This document shows positions 18,191 to 27,110 of a DNA stretch of 64,000 nucleotides, in pieces. The stretch comes from Anaerofustis butyriciformans (GTDB lineage Bacteria > Bacillota > Clostridia > Eubacteriales > Anaerofustaceae). Numbering within the stretch: position 1 is the stretch's first letter; each line of letters starts with the position of its first letter. Position numbers and translations under genes: made by a program. The DNA is taken from NCBI RefSeq assembly GCF_036289385.1, contig NZ_JAYFFH010000004.1, positions 62,001 to 126,000 of the forward strand. Reading direction: 5' to 3'. Below the pieces are notes generated by a model, which was not told where the DNA came from, searched no databases, and saw only the letters and a program-made list of their open reading frames with translations.

Positions 18191-19288
18191 CTATAACTCC
18201 TTCTCAAGTATACTTACTATACGTTCACTTGCCCTTCCATCTCCATAAGGATTTTTAGCCATGCTCATTTTTTCATATTCACTTTTATCTGTTAAAAGCT
18301 GTTTAAAATTATCATAAATATCTTGTTCTTTTGTACCAACTAATCTAAGTGTTCCGGCTTCCACGCCTTCAGGTCTTTCTGTTGTATCTCTCATAACAAG
18401 AACAGGTTTACCTAAAGAAGGAGCTTCTTCTTGAATTCCGCCACTATCAGTAAGAATCATATATGCTCTATTCAAGAAGTTATGGAAATCAATAACATCC
18501 ATAGGATTAACTAATTTTATTCTTTCGCTACTTCCAAGTACCTCTTTTGCCGTATCTTGAACTTTTGGATTTAAATGTACAGGATATATTACTTTTACAT
18601 CTTCAAATTCATCTACAATTCTTTTTACAGCTTTAAACATTGAATGTAGATTTTCACCTATATTTTCTCTTCTATGAGCAGTAAGCATTATTAACTTACT
18701 ATCTCCTACCCAATCAAAAAGCTCATGTTGATAATCTTTATTTACGGTTGTATTTAAAGCATCTATCCCTGTATTACCCGTAACATAAATATCTTTTTCA
18801 TTTTTTCCTTCATTTAATAAATTTTGCTTTGCAGCTTGTGTTGGAGCAAAGTGATATTTTGCAATAATACCAGCTGCTTGTCTATTAAATTCTTCAGGGA
18901 AAGGAGAATATATATTATTAGTTCTAAGTCCTGCTTCTACGTGACCTACAGGTATTTGCATATAAAAACATGCAAGAGCTGCTGCAAATGTCGTTGTTGT
19001 ATCTCCATGAACCAATACAACATCAGGATGTTCCTTTTCTAAAACATCTTTCATTTTTATCATTACAGCAGAAGTAATATCATATAAAGTTTGATTTTGT
19101 TTCATTATAGATAAATCATAATCAGGAGTAACATTAAAAGTGTCAAGAACCATATCTAACATACTTCTATGTTGCCCTGTAACACATACAATTGTTTCTA
19201 ATTTATTAGATTTATTTAAAGCTTTTACAACGGGACACATCTTTATAGCCTCAGGTCTTGTCCCAAATACAACCATTACCTTTTTCAT
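18191..19288 (-). CDS. wecB: UDP-N-acetylglucosamine 2-epimerase (non-hydrolysing)
   Basis: 365 residues, typical length. N-terminal GTRPEAIKMCPVVKAL, CVTGQHRSMLD, HGDTTTTFAAALA, HVEAGLRT and C-terminal DSGGIQEEAPSLGKPVLVMR followed by TERPEG are all characteristic. It converts UDP-GlcNAc to UDP-ManNAc. With wecC next in the pathway the product is expected to go to UDP-ManNAcA, and TagA-like transfer is also possible from UDP-ManNAc directly. Its ATG overlaps the end of the ABC ATPase gene by 4 bases, with GGAGG inside that gene, so the two are coupled. Also called mnaA in teichoic acid pathways. Confidence 0.96.
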   Translation of the reverse strand: MKKVMVVFGTRPEAIKMCPVVKALNKSNKLETIVCVTGQHRSMLDMVLDTFNVTPDYDLSIMKQNQTLYDITSAVMIKMKDVLEKEHPDVVLVHGDTTTTFAAALACFYMQIPVGHVEAGLRTNNIYSPFPEEFNRQAAGIIAKYHFAPTQAAKQNLLNEGKNEKDIYVTGNTGIDALNTTVNKDYQHELFDWVGDSKLIMLTAHRRENIGENLHSMFKAVKRIVDEFEDVKVIYPVHLNPKVQDTAKEVLGSSERIKLVNPMDVIDFHNFLNRAYMILTDSGGIQEEAPSLGKPVLVMRDTTERPEGVEAGTLRLVGTKEQDIYDNFKQLLTDKSEYEKMSMAKNPYGDGRASERIVSILEKEL

Positions 19289-20049
19289 TCATTTCCTCCG
19301 TTCATAAACTTATCATATTCATCCAAAACTTCAGCAGCATCTCCAAACATCATTTGCCTACTGTTATTTAACCATAAAACTTTATTACATATTTCTTTGA
19401 GTCTAGTAACACTTTGCGAAACGATAATAACACTTCTTTCAGAATCATTTATCATACTTAAAATTTTTCTTGAACTTTTCTTTTGAAATCTAATATCTCC
19501 AACACTTAAAACCTCATCAATAAGCATTACATCTGTTGATAACATAGCACTTATTGAAAAAGCCAGTTTTGAATACATACCACTTGAATATGTTTTTACA
19601 GGTTGATCTATAAATTCTTCAAGCTCAGAAAACTCAATAATTTCATCAAGCTTTTCATCAATTTCTTTCTTGCTAAAACCCATAGCATAGCCAGAGAGAT
19701 AAATATTTGTTCTTCCTGAAAGCCTGCTTTGAAAGCCTACCCCTAAAGCAAGTAAAGAAAGTCTCTCACAATTTATTCTTAGAATTCCTCCATCAATACC
19801 ATATATACCAGCAATAGCCCTAAGCAAAGTACTTTTACCAGATCCGTTTGCGCCTACAATACCTATAGTTTCACCTTTATACATTTTGAAAGAAACTTCA
19901 TTTACAGCTGTAAAAAGATTATTATTAGAAGTTATATCTTTTTCTTTTTTGATAAATTTTTTTACAAAAGATCTATATCCCATAGGTTTTGTATTCCTAT
20001 ATTTTATAACAACATCTTTTAAAGTAATAATTGGTGTTCTTGTATCCAT
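19285..20049 (-). CDS. ABC transporter ATPase for wall polysaccharide export (TagH/Wzt type)
   Basis: 254 residues, one ATPase domain. Walker A GANGSGKST at 66-74, the TagH/Wzt-type signature YSSGMYSKLAFS, Walker B VMLIDEVLSVGD and a switch histidine replaced by a SQS sequence (VIIVSQSV), as seen in this subfamily. It lacks the C-terminal carbohydrate-binding extension of long Wzt proteins. It pairs with the permease immediately before it to flip the lipid-linked glycan across the membrane. It abuts the permease gene and overlaps wecB by 4 bases. Confidence 0.92.
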   Translation of the reverse strand: MDTRTPIITLKDVVIKYRNTKPMGYRSFVKKFIKKEKDITSNNNLFTAVNEVSFKMYKGETIGIVGANGSGKSTLLRAIAGIYGIDGGILRINCERLSLLALGVGFQSRLSGRTNIYLSGYAMGFSKKEIDEKLDEIIEFSELEEFIDQPVKTYSSGMYSKLAFSISAMLSTDVMLIDEVLSVGDIRFQKKSSRKILSMINDSERSVIIVSQSVTRLKEICNKVLWLNNSRQMMFGDAAEVLDEYDKFMNGGNE

Positions 20050-20826
20050 CTATATCACCTTCATAAATTCATTTTCTTTTTTATACAATAAACTAGTTCC
20101 TATAACTATAAAAATTATTCCTATAATTGCCCAATAAAGCATTCCTAAATAATCCATAGGTTGAGAAAGCATTAATGCTCTTCTAAACTGTGAAATAATA
20201 AAACCTGTTGGACAAAGCATGTTGTAAACTTTCTGTAATACCCCAGAAAACACATCAGCGTTATAAAATACCCCTGACAAATAAAATAAAAATCTTAAAA
20301 TAACAAGCATAACATTGCTAAAATCTGCTATATATATACCTATAAATGCACATATAAGAGATACTCCATATGTAAAAATACAGAACGTAATAAGCAAAGG
20401 TATAATATTCAGCATAAATAGAGGATTATCAACCCCCACTATAAATGAACTTACAATACAAATACCTAAAGAAATAAACATTTTTATTAAGTTAACTGTT
20501 GCAATCATAAAAATAATTGTTATTTTAGGCACATATGTTTTAAGTATTACAGAGGAATAAGACCTAATAGCGCCTATAGAACTTGCAACTGTACTATTAA
20601 AAAAGTTCCAAATAGTTATGCCTGAAAATACAAATAACCATACATGTTCTATATTGCTTTTAAAAATATAAATAGTCATAAAACTATATACTAACATAAA
20701 TAATAATGGATCAAGTATCCACCATACCCATCCAAGATACGAATCTGCCACTTGAGTTTTCAATTCTGCAATAGCAGAATATTTTGCGTAATTAAAATAC
20801 TGTTTAAACTCTCTTATTGCTCTCAT
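20050..20826 (-). CDS. ABC-2 permease for wall polysaccharide export (TagG/Wzm type)
   Basis: 258 residues with about six membrane segments and the ABC-2 N-terminal amphipathic start (FKQYFNYAKYSAIAELKTQVADSYLGWVW shortened here to its recognisable LGWVWWILDPLLFMLVY part). The second half contains PTGFIISQFRRALML, another common Wzm/TagG feature. It forms the membrane channel of the exporter with the ATPase that follows directly without a gap. Its start codon overlaps the preceding glycosyltransferase stop as TAATG. Confidence 0.92.
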   Translation of the reverse strand: MRAIREFKQYFNYAKYSAIAELKTQVADSYLGWVWWILDPLLFMLVYSFMTIYIFKSNIEHVWLFVFSGITIWNFFNSTVASSIGAIRSYSSVILKTYVPKITIIFMIATVNLIKMFISLGICIVSSFIVGVDNPLFMLNIIPLLITFCIFTYGVSLICAFIGIYIADFSNVMLVILRFLFYLSGVFYNADVFSGVLQKVYNMLCPTGFIISQFRRALMLSQPMDYLGMLYWAIIGIIFIVIGTSLLYKKENEFMKVI

Positions 20827-23387
20827 TAAAAATCTTCTCCTTGCTTAATATAATCTTTCATATCTTTTCCATATAACTCTATTATATTTTTTAAGATAAT
20901 ATAAGATTGCTTCCTTTCTTCACAATTTACAATTTTTAACTTTTCTAAATACCAGTTAATAAAAAAATAATCTAATCTCTTTTTTTTGTACTCATCTAAT
21001 ACATTATATTTTTCCAATTTCTTTACTTGTTCTTTTTCAAGTATAAAAGATTTCTCAAAAAATCTCTTGTTAATTTTATTCACTGAAGAGTCTGTTCTTT
21101 CTGCATAATATATGTGAATTGGACAATCAAGATAAAAAATATTTTTAGAACAAAGTATTAATTCATAAAAAAACAAAGTATCCTCACCATATGAGCCTAC
21201 TACATTTTCTATTTCATTTTTTTCTATTAACTCTCTTTTTATAACACAAGCTTGTACACTTTGAGGTCTAAATTTTTCTTTTATTAAGGTTTGTTTTGGA
21301 TTTTTTATATAGCTATCTTTAAATAAAAAACCCATCTTTTCCACATCTTTTTTAACCGTGAGAATACTTCCAAATGTCATATCACAGTTATATTCTTTTA
21401 TTTTTTCTAATAGTTTTGCATATCCATCACTAATAGCTTCATTATCAGGATCAAGATAAGTAATATAAGGTTCATTTGATATTTCAACACCTTTATTCCT
21501 TGGTCTAGAGGCACTACCACTGCCTCCATCATTAAAATAATATGTTGTCACATTAGAATATCTTTTAGAAAGTTCATCAATTATATCATATGTTTTTGTA
21601 TCAGTAGAACCATCATCAACTAAATATATTTGCATTTTATCAAATATACTACTTCTTAGTAAGCTTCTAAAACATCTACCTATTAAATATTTACCGTTAT
21701 TATAAACAGGCACAATTACAGCTAGTTCTTTTTCTTGATCTTCTTTTTTTATAGATGTATCATCACTGGTTTCAACACCAAAACCGTCTAATAAAAACAT
21801 TTGTTTTTGTATATTCAAGTTATCAATATCTTCAAGTTTATTCTCTTCAATAACACTTAAAATATATTCTACAAACACATATTTTTTTAATGCAGATAAA
21901 TAAATTGAAGTAGTGCAATTAGCGAAATTATATTGTTCAAAGTCTAATGAATCATTTTTAGTAATAACAGGTGTATCTACATACTTAAATGCATTTATAA
22001 GATCTGTTATATAATATCTTCCATAATTATATTTTTCACAAAAAGGTACAATATAATCGTAAGATTCAAATGTTTTTTTCAAGTCATCTAATGCTTGTTT
22101 ATTTTCAATATAATCTTTAAGGCATATTAATGTCGTATTTTTATAAGTTTGACTATCAAACATAGTCTTAATTTGTTCACTTTCTTTAAAGCAAACAACA
22201 GCAACTTTTCTTTTTTCAAAAAATTCGTTAATGTTACATTTTTCAAAAATATAATTTAATCTATCGTATACAGTGCAATCAGTCATAACATTTCTTAAAT
22301 TATCAACTTGCATTCTGTATAGTTCTTTTTTAGAATATCCATTTAAAATATATTTAACTTCTTCTTTATTATTAACGATGAAAAGTCCCGGAAAATTTTC
22401 CGAGACAGCAAGTGCATAATTAGATAACATAATACAACCTAAGGCTTGAAGCTCATATACTCTCATTGCACACATGCTTTTACTATCTTTTACAGTATTA
22501 ACATTAATATTAAAATCAAAAAGCTTATGTACTTTTTGTAACTTTTCATGTTCTATTGCAGGTACAGTAAGTCCATAATATTTTCTTGGATATTTGTATC
22601 CTGGAAGTTTAACATTTATATTTCTATCAGCTATTAATAAGCTTTCTCCACTATCTAATATACCATCAAAAATCATACGCATATCACGACAACGTTGCTT
22701 ATAAACATCCATCCAACTCCCTGCAAACATTGTTTTAGGAAGCTTACCAGAAAACTTCTCTTTCCTTCTTAAACCTACAGGATTATGAAATAATGGATTA
22801 ATACCATATTCAAGAGTATATACATTTTCATTTTTTGTATCACTTTTATATTTTTCAACTACCTCAGCACAAGAAGTAAAAATATACTTACTATTTTTTG
22901 CTATAGGTAAAAATCTATCATAACTTATAGGATCTTCTATAGTTTGAAATATGGTAGGAATTCCTTGTTTATTAGCATAATCAAAAACATCACATATTTT
23001 TTTGTGCCTTTCCTCTCCATACCATTCATCATCAACCATTCCATGCCAACAACTAACATACAGTAAACAATCTACTTTTTTCTGATCTATTAATTCTTTA
23101 TAGTTATCAGGTGTTATAGCCATTAAATTAACAGCATCCTTATAATAATTAAACATAAATTCATCTGTGATTATACCAATATACATATCACTTTTTTTAT
23201 AATAATCACATTGATTTGAATATGGAAAATCATTTAAAAATCCATCCAAATCTTCATATATATGTTCATTTGTTTTCTCTATAGTACTAATACTAACCCT
23301 TAACGGAATCTCCCTTATTAAACTAATAACTTTATTAAGAGCTCTTCTAAACGTTAAATTTTTTATTTTCACAATATATTTATTCAT
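20826..23387 (-). CDS. Bifunctional CgeB-like and GT2 glycosyltransferase
   Basis: 853 residues. After about 65 residues of variable N-terminus, residues 68-400 form a CgeB-like glycosyltransferase domain (YIGIITDEFMFNYYKDA, SCWHGM, RVYELQALGC). From 554 there is a family 2 GT-A domain with LVDDGS (about 590-594) and YLDPDNE (about 644-650). Both halves, including a GGSGSASRPRNKG segment, match the C-terminal 750 residues of the 1140-residue protein nearby, so the two arose by duplication. Probably a chain-extending polymerase of the wall glycan. The ATG is 2 bases after the wecC stop and has no strong ribosome site, which suggests translational coupling. Confidence 0.87.
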   Translation of the reverse strand: MNKYIVKIKNLTFRRALNKVISLIREIPLRVSISTIEKTNEHIYEDLDGFLNDFPYSNQCDYYKKSDMYIGIITDEFMFNYYKDAVNLMAITPDNYKELIDQKKVDCLLYVSCWHGMVDDEWYGEERHKKICDVFDYANKQGIPTIFQTIEDPISYDRFLPIAKNSKYIFTSCAEVVEKYKSDTKNENVYTLEYGINPLFHNPVGLRRKEKFSGKLPKTMFAGSWMDVYKQRCRDMRMIFDGILDSGESLLIADRNINVKLPGYKYPRKYYGLTVPAIEHEKLQKVHKLFDFNINVNTVKDSKSMCAMRVYELQALGCIMLSNYALAVSENFPGLFIVNNKEEVKYILNGYSKKELYRMQVDNLRNVMTDCTVYDRLNYIFEKCNINEFFEKRKVAVVCFKESEQIKTMFDSQTYKNTTLICLKDYIENKQALDDLKKTFESYDYIVPFCEKYNYGRYYITDLINAFKYVDTPVITKNDSLDFEQYNFANCTTSIYLSALKKYVFVEYILSVIEENKLEDIDNLNIQKQMFLLDGFGVETSDDTSIKKEDQEKELAVIVPVYNNGKYLIGRCFRSLLRSSIFDKMQIYLVDDGSTDTKTYDIIDELSKRYSNVTTYYFNDGGSGSASRPRNKGVEISNEPYITYLDPDNEAISDGYAKLLEKIKEYNCDMTFGSILTVKKDVEKMGFLFKDSYIKNPKQTLIKEKFRPQSVQACVIKRELIEKNEIENVVGSYGEDTLFFYELILCSKNIFYLDCPIHIYYAERTDSSVNKINKRFFEKSFILEKEQVKKLEKYNVLDEYKKKRLDYFFINWYLEKLKIVNCEERKQSYIILKNIIELYGKDMKDYIKQGEDF

Positions 23388-23389
23388 AT

Positions 23390-24586
23390 CTACACAATCA
23401 AATTATTATATTTTTTTATTAACTCCATATTTTCCATAAAGACATCATGTTTTACTGTTACAACAGCTAAATCAGAATTATCTAAAGCTGATTGCAAGTC
23501 AAATAATTCTATTCCATCTTTTTCTTTTAAATCTACATTTGGTTCACATCCAATAACATTATAACCTTTGTCTCTTAAAACATTGGCCAATATTATAGAT
23601 GGAGATTCTCGTAGGTCATCAATATTAGCTTTAAAACTAAGACCCAAAATTGCTATTGTTTTTGATGTGTCAAAAGACAATAATTTTTCTATTTTATGTG
23701 CTACATAATAAGGTTTATAGTCATTTGTTTTTCTTGCAGAAGTAATAATTTTTGCATCTTCACCAAATTTTTCAATTAAAAACCATGGATCAACAGATAT
23801 GCAGTGTCCTCCAACACCAACGCCTGGGCTTAAAATATTTACTCTTGGATGTTTATTTGCAAGAGTGATAAGTTCATTTACATCAATATTAATTTTATCA
23901 CATAATATAGATAGCTCATTTGCAAATGCTATATTTACATCTCTAAAAGAATTTTCAACAAGTTTACACATTTCTGCAGTAATATCATCAGTAATATAAA
24001 CATTTCCATTTACTAGGAACGAACTGTATATTTCCTTTGCAAGTTCTGCAGCTTGTTTATTTTCTGAACCAATTATTCTATCATTATTTTTTAGTTCAAA
24101 TAAAATTCTACCAGGAAGAACTCTTTCAGGACAATGTGCAGTTAAAAAATCATCTTTTGAAAGACCACTTACTTTACACAAAATATCTGTCATTTCTTTT
24201 GTAGTTCCAGGTGGAACAGTGGATTCTAAAATTACAAGATCACCTTTTTTAAGAATTTTACCAACATTTTCAGCAGCTGAATGTACATATGATAAATCAG
24301 CAAGCTTCTTTTCTTCTTCTTTTAAAAATGGAGTTGGAACACATATTATATAAACATCTGCCACTTGTAAATCTTTATATGCTTTAAAAGTCCCATTTTT
24401 AACAACTTTTTCAAGCTCTGCTTGCAAACTGTTTTCAACAATATGTAATTTTCCCTTATTAAGAGTTTCTATTACATTTTCATTTACATCAAATCCTTGA
24501 ACTTGATATCCATTTTCTGCAAAAGCTATTGCTGTGGGAAGTCCAATATAGCCCATTCCTAATACACTAATTTTATCTACTTTCAT
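23390..24586 (-). CDS. wecC: UDP-N-acetyl-D-mannosamine dehydrogenase
   Basis: 398 residues. NAD-binding LGMGYIGLPTA (Gly10-x-Gly12-x-x-Gly15) is the WecC form of the UDP-sugar dehydrogenase motif, and the catalytic cysteine is C262 in GGHCISVDPWFL. The final third has the UDP-binding KANIDDLRESPS. It oxidises UDP-ManNAc twice to UDP-ManNAcA using two NAD. With wecB in the same operon this makes a complete route from UDP-GlcNAc to UDP-ManNAcA. It follows the TagA-like gene by 2 bases. UDP-Glc/UDP-GlcNAc 6-dehydrogenase activity is the main alternative, less likely given wecB. Confidence 0.92.
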   Translation of the reverse strand: MKVDKISVLGMGYIGLPTAIAFAENGYQVQGFDVNENVIETLNKGKLHIVENSLQAELEKVVKNGTFKAYKDLQVADVYIICVPTPFLKEEEKKLADLSYVHSAAENVGKILKKGDLVILESTVPPGTTKEMTDILCKVSGLSKDDFLTAHCPERVLPGRILFELKNNDRIIGSENKQAAELAKEIYSSFLVNGNVYITDDITAEMCKLVENSFRDVNIAFANELSILCDKINIDVNELITLANKHPRVNILSPGVGVGGHCISVDPWFLIEKFGEDAKIITSARKTNDYKPYYVAHKIEKLLSFDTSKTIAILGLSFKANIDDLRESPSIILANVLRDKGYNVIGCEPNVDLKEKDGIELFDLQSALDNSDLAVVTVKHDVFMENMELIKKYNNLIV

Positions 24587-24588
24587 TA

Positions 24589-25323
24589 TTATTTCTTACC
24601 CCTTTTTATTGCTATAATTTCTTTAATATATGTTATTATGTTTTCTTTATTTTCATCAAATCTATTTGGATTACATACCATTCTAAATAACCACTCTAAG
24701 CCTAATTTTTGAAAAAATACAGGAGCTCTTTTGGCATACCCTGAAATCACATCAACAGTCCCACCAACTCCCATTATTAAATTTAAATATTTCAAATCTT
24801 TTTTATATTTATAAATAAACAGTTCCTGCTTTGGACTACCAAGTGCAACCAATAAAATTTTAGATTTAGATTCGTTTATTTTCTTTATAATAAATGAATC
24901 ATCATAATCGTATCCATTTGCATAACCTACAACATTTATATTCCTTTTTTTCATAATTTCAACAGCTTTACTTACACTTTCCTCTGTTGCTCCATATATA
25001 AAAAACCCTGTTTTTTTTACTTCTTCGTCAACAAAAAGTCTATTTGCAAGATCTGTTCCTGTAATTCTATTATGAATATTGTTACCTAAAATCTTTGATC
25101 CCATTATTATTCCATATCCATCCGGAATTAAAATATCAGCATCTAACAAAGCCTTTTTTACGTTATCATCTTTTTGAGCCAATACAAACTTTTTGGGATT
25201 AAATGCCAAAACAACTTTTTGGTTATCTAAATCTATATTTCCCTTTATTTCTTCTACAACATTTTCATATGATTCATCACATATTTTATAATCTAAAAAA
25301 TCCCTATAAGTTATCATTCCCAT
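24589..25323 (-). CDS. WecG/TagA/CpsF-family glycosyltransferase
   Basis: 244 residues, GT26 family size. Recognisable motifs: ILIPDGYGIIMGSKILG, RITGTDLANRL, FFIYGA, LLVALGSPKQELFI, GVGGTVDVISGYAKRAP and the closing GLEWLFRMVCNPNR. TagA adds ManNAc, and WecG adds ManNAcA, to GlcNAc-PP-undecaprenol on the cytoplasmic face. Because wecC is the next gene, ManNAcA is a fair guess for the donor, but the sequence does not settle it. First gene of the 15.6-kb operon. The ribosome site is weak (GAAAG), and a second ATG lies two codons in. Confidence 0.92.
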   Translation of the reverse strand: MGMITYRDFLDYKICDESYENVVEEIKGNIDLDNQKVVLAFNPKKFVLAQKDDNVKKALLDADILIPDGYGIIMGSKILGNNIHNRITGTDLANRLFVDEEVKKTGFFIYGATEESVSKAVEIMKKRNINVVGYANGYDYDDSFIIKKINESKSKILLVALGSPKQELFIYKYKKDLKYLNLIMGVGGTVDVISGYAKRAPVFFQKLGLEWLFRMVCNPNRFDENKENIITYIKEIIAIKRGKK

Positions 25324-25370
25324 TATCTTTCAATTATTTTTATATCTTATATTAATTGTAACATGTAAAT

Positions 25371-25402
25371 AATAATACATTTGAATTATTCAATGTATTA
25401 TT
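25371..25402. repeat. Inverted repeat upstream of the wall operon
   Basis: Arms AATAATACAT and ATGTATTATT surround TGAATTATTCA, itself nearly symmetric, giving a 14-pair stem with one bulge. It lies about 48 bases before the first gene of the operon and could be an operator or leader hairpin. Confidence 0.5.
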
Positions 25403-25567
25403 ATTTATTTTTTTGTCTTTTTCTAATTTAAAAAAAATTTTTTATGTAATATATTTCATTTGTTCCATTAAGTATACTTTTTGGAAAAAAATAGTAATAG
25501 AAATATAAAACTTTTATTTTTTATATTTATTTTCTGACAAACTTTTTAATATTATTTGATATAACAT

Positions 25568-25601
25568 GAAAAAAACAAGAAATAAAGTAAAAAATTTCTT
25601 G
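25568..25601 (-). terminator. Second hairpin with T-run on the minus strand
   Basis: Arms CAAGAAAT/ATTTCTTG (25576-25601, 10-base loop) followed on the minus strand by seven T. It stands about 75 bases after the AI-2E gene terminator, so it is either a back-up terminator or the end of a short RNA. Confidence 0.5.
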
Positions 25602-25675
25602 AATTTTATATTATATAAAAAATACTACTTAGTTAATACTAACATTAATCATAAAAAAAATAAAGTTAATTAAGC

Positions 25676-25707
25676 AAAAAAAAGGCATAAATTATCTAAT
25701 TTATGCC
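25676..25707 (-). terminator. Intrinsic terminator of the AI-2E-family gene
   Basis: Stem GGCATAAATTA/TAATTTATGCC (25684-25707) followed by eight T on the minus strand, about 70 bases after the stop codon. Confidence 0.8.
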
Positions 25708-25774
25708 GATTTTTACTAATATTTTACAATTTTATCATTAATTAATAATTACGATAAATAATTAATATATTTAC

Positions 25775-26989
25775 TTACTTTCTATTTTCTAATAACGGCG
25801 GTTTGTTTTCATCTTTTCTGTCACTAAGCCACTGAGAAATCAAAATCTTAAGAACCGCAAATATAGGAATACCTATAACCATACCCACAACGCCAAACAG
25901 ACTTCCACAGAAAATAATGGATACAATAACCCAGAAACCGTTAAGTCCAACTACATCACCAAGAATATTTGGAGCAAGAACATTTTGGTCTATTTGTTGT
26001 ATAAATATAATAATAAATACCATTATAATTCCCTGAACAGGTCCACCGGAAATCATTGCAAAAATAGAACAAGGTATTACGCTGAAAATTGGACCAAATA
26101 ATGGAATCATATTTGTTATGGTTATTATAAAAGCAATTAATGTTGCATATTTAATTTTAAACAATGTTGCAAGGGCAAGACCTAATGCCCCAACTATTAA
26201 AGAACAAATAGCTTTCCCTGATAAAAATTTAAAGAACATATAATCCATAAGCCCTAAAACATAGGATGTTGTCCCATACATTCTTTCCGATAAAATAGCT
26301 TGAGAAAAACGCTTTAATTGACTTAATAAGACCTCTTTGTCTATAAGCATATATAAAGCTATAAAAATAGCAATAAATACATTATATATTGTTTTTCCAA
26401 GACTCATTGTCGCATTAAATAAATTTGTACCAAGTCCTTCAACCCAAGTCTTAAAGAAACTTAAAGTATCGAGTATTGTAGCATTCATTCCATTTGAGGT
26501 AGATATGTCTATATTGAATATATTACAAATACTAACAAACACAGGATGATTTGCAAGTCTTGTTATAAAACTTTCAATCTGCCCCATGTTTTCCTGAACA
26601 GAAGCTATAAGAGAACTTATACTTGCGATTGTACTTGGTAAAACTATATAAACAATTAAAGTAATTATCAAAAGAGCTATAATCATTACAATAAGAGAAG
26701 ATAAAACTCTTTTTGCTCCATCTTTTTTTATGTTTGTCCTTTTTTCTAAGATATCATGTAATTTATCAACCGGCTGATATAAGAAAAAGGCAATAATAAA
26801 ACCTATTAAAACGGGCTTTAACGGAATATAAAATATATTCCATATACCTTTTAATTCTTCAAGAAAAGAAGATATGTTTTGAATTCCAAAATAAAAAGCT
26901 ATAATGAAACAAGCTGAAAGAGTAAACAGAATTGCATATTCTTTATATTTTTTGTCTATGTCTTTAATTTTTCTCATTGAACTACTCAC
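25775..26989 (-). CDS. AI-2E family membrane transporter
   Basis: 404 residues with about eight hydrophobic segments: two near the N-terminus, a long amphipathic region (about 120-210), then a cluster of helices ending FGVVGMVIGIPIFAVLK. The DQNVLAPNILGDVVGLN segment is the family signature (TqsA/PerM/YtvI-like). Members have been linked to autoinducer-2 export, sodium-proton antiport or sporulation, so no substrate is proposed. The frame opens with GTG at 26989; ATG at 26977 is an alternative with a GTGAG sequence 7 bases upstream. Single gene with its own terminator. Confidence 0.88.
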   Translation of the reverse strand: MSSSMRKIKDIDKKYKEYAILFTLSACFIIAFYFGIQNISSFLEELKGIWNIFYIPLKPVLIGFIIAFFLYQPVDKLHDILEKRTNIKKDGAKRVLSSLIVMIIALLIITLIVYIVLPSTIASISSLIASVQENMGQIESFITRLANHPVFVSICNIFNIDISTSNGMNATILDTLSFFKTWVEGLGTNLFNATMSLGKTIYNVFIAIFIALYMLIDKEVLLSQLKRFSQAILSERMYGTTSYVLGLMDYMFFKFLSGKAICSLIVGALGLALATLFKIKYATLIAFIITITNMIPLFGPIFSVIPCSIFAMISGGPVQGIIMVFIIIFIQQIDQNVLAPNILGDVVGLNGFWVIVSIIFCGSLFGVVGMVIGIPIFAVLKILISQWLSDRKDENKPPLLENRK

Positions 26990-27067
26990 TTTTTCATATT
27001 TAACAATAACATTATACCATACTTATCAATTAAAATATTTAAAAATCCTATTTTTAAATATAATTTA

Positions 27068-27076
27068 TGATATAAT
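27068..27076 (+). promoter_or_regulatory. Extended -10 promoter element of lspA
   Basis: TGATATAAT, a perfect extended -10, 34 bases before the lspA start. The -35 region has no consensus, as is usual for extended -10 promoters. Confidence 0.5.
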
Positions 27077-27110
27077 TAAAAAAGTTTTAATAAATTAAAA
27101 AGAGGTTGAA

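Larger units (their letters stand above)
25324..25774. other. 450-base non-coding stretch upstream of the wall operon
   Basis: No reading frame of note. From right to left it holds the terminator of the AI-2E-family gene, a second hairpin with T-run on the minus strand, very AT-rich sequence, and an inverted repeat close to the first wall gene. A loose TTTACA with AT-rich -10-like sequence (about 25345-25366, minus strand) is the best promoter candidate for the wall operon, but I would not rely on it. Confidence 0.6.

Noticed and set aside
9724..25323. Wall operon as a mobile island
   Set aside because: No integrase, transposase, tRNA or flanking repeats, and base composition is as AT-rich as the surroundings.
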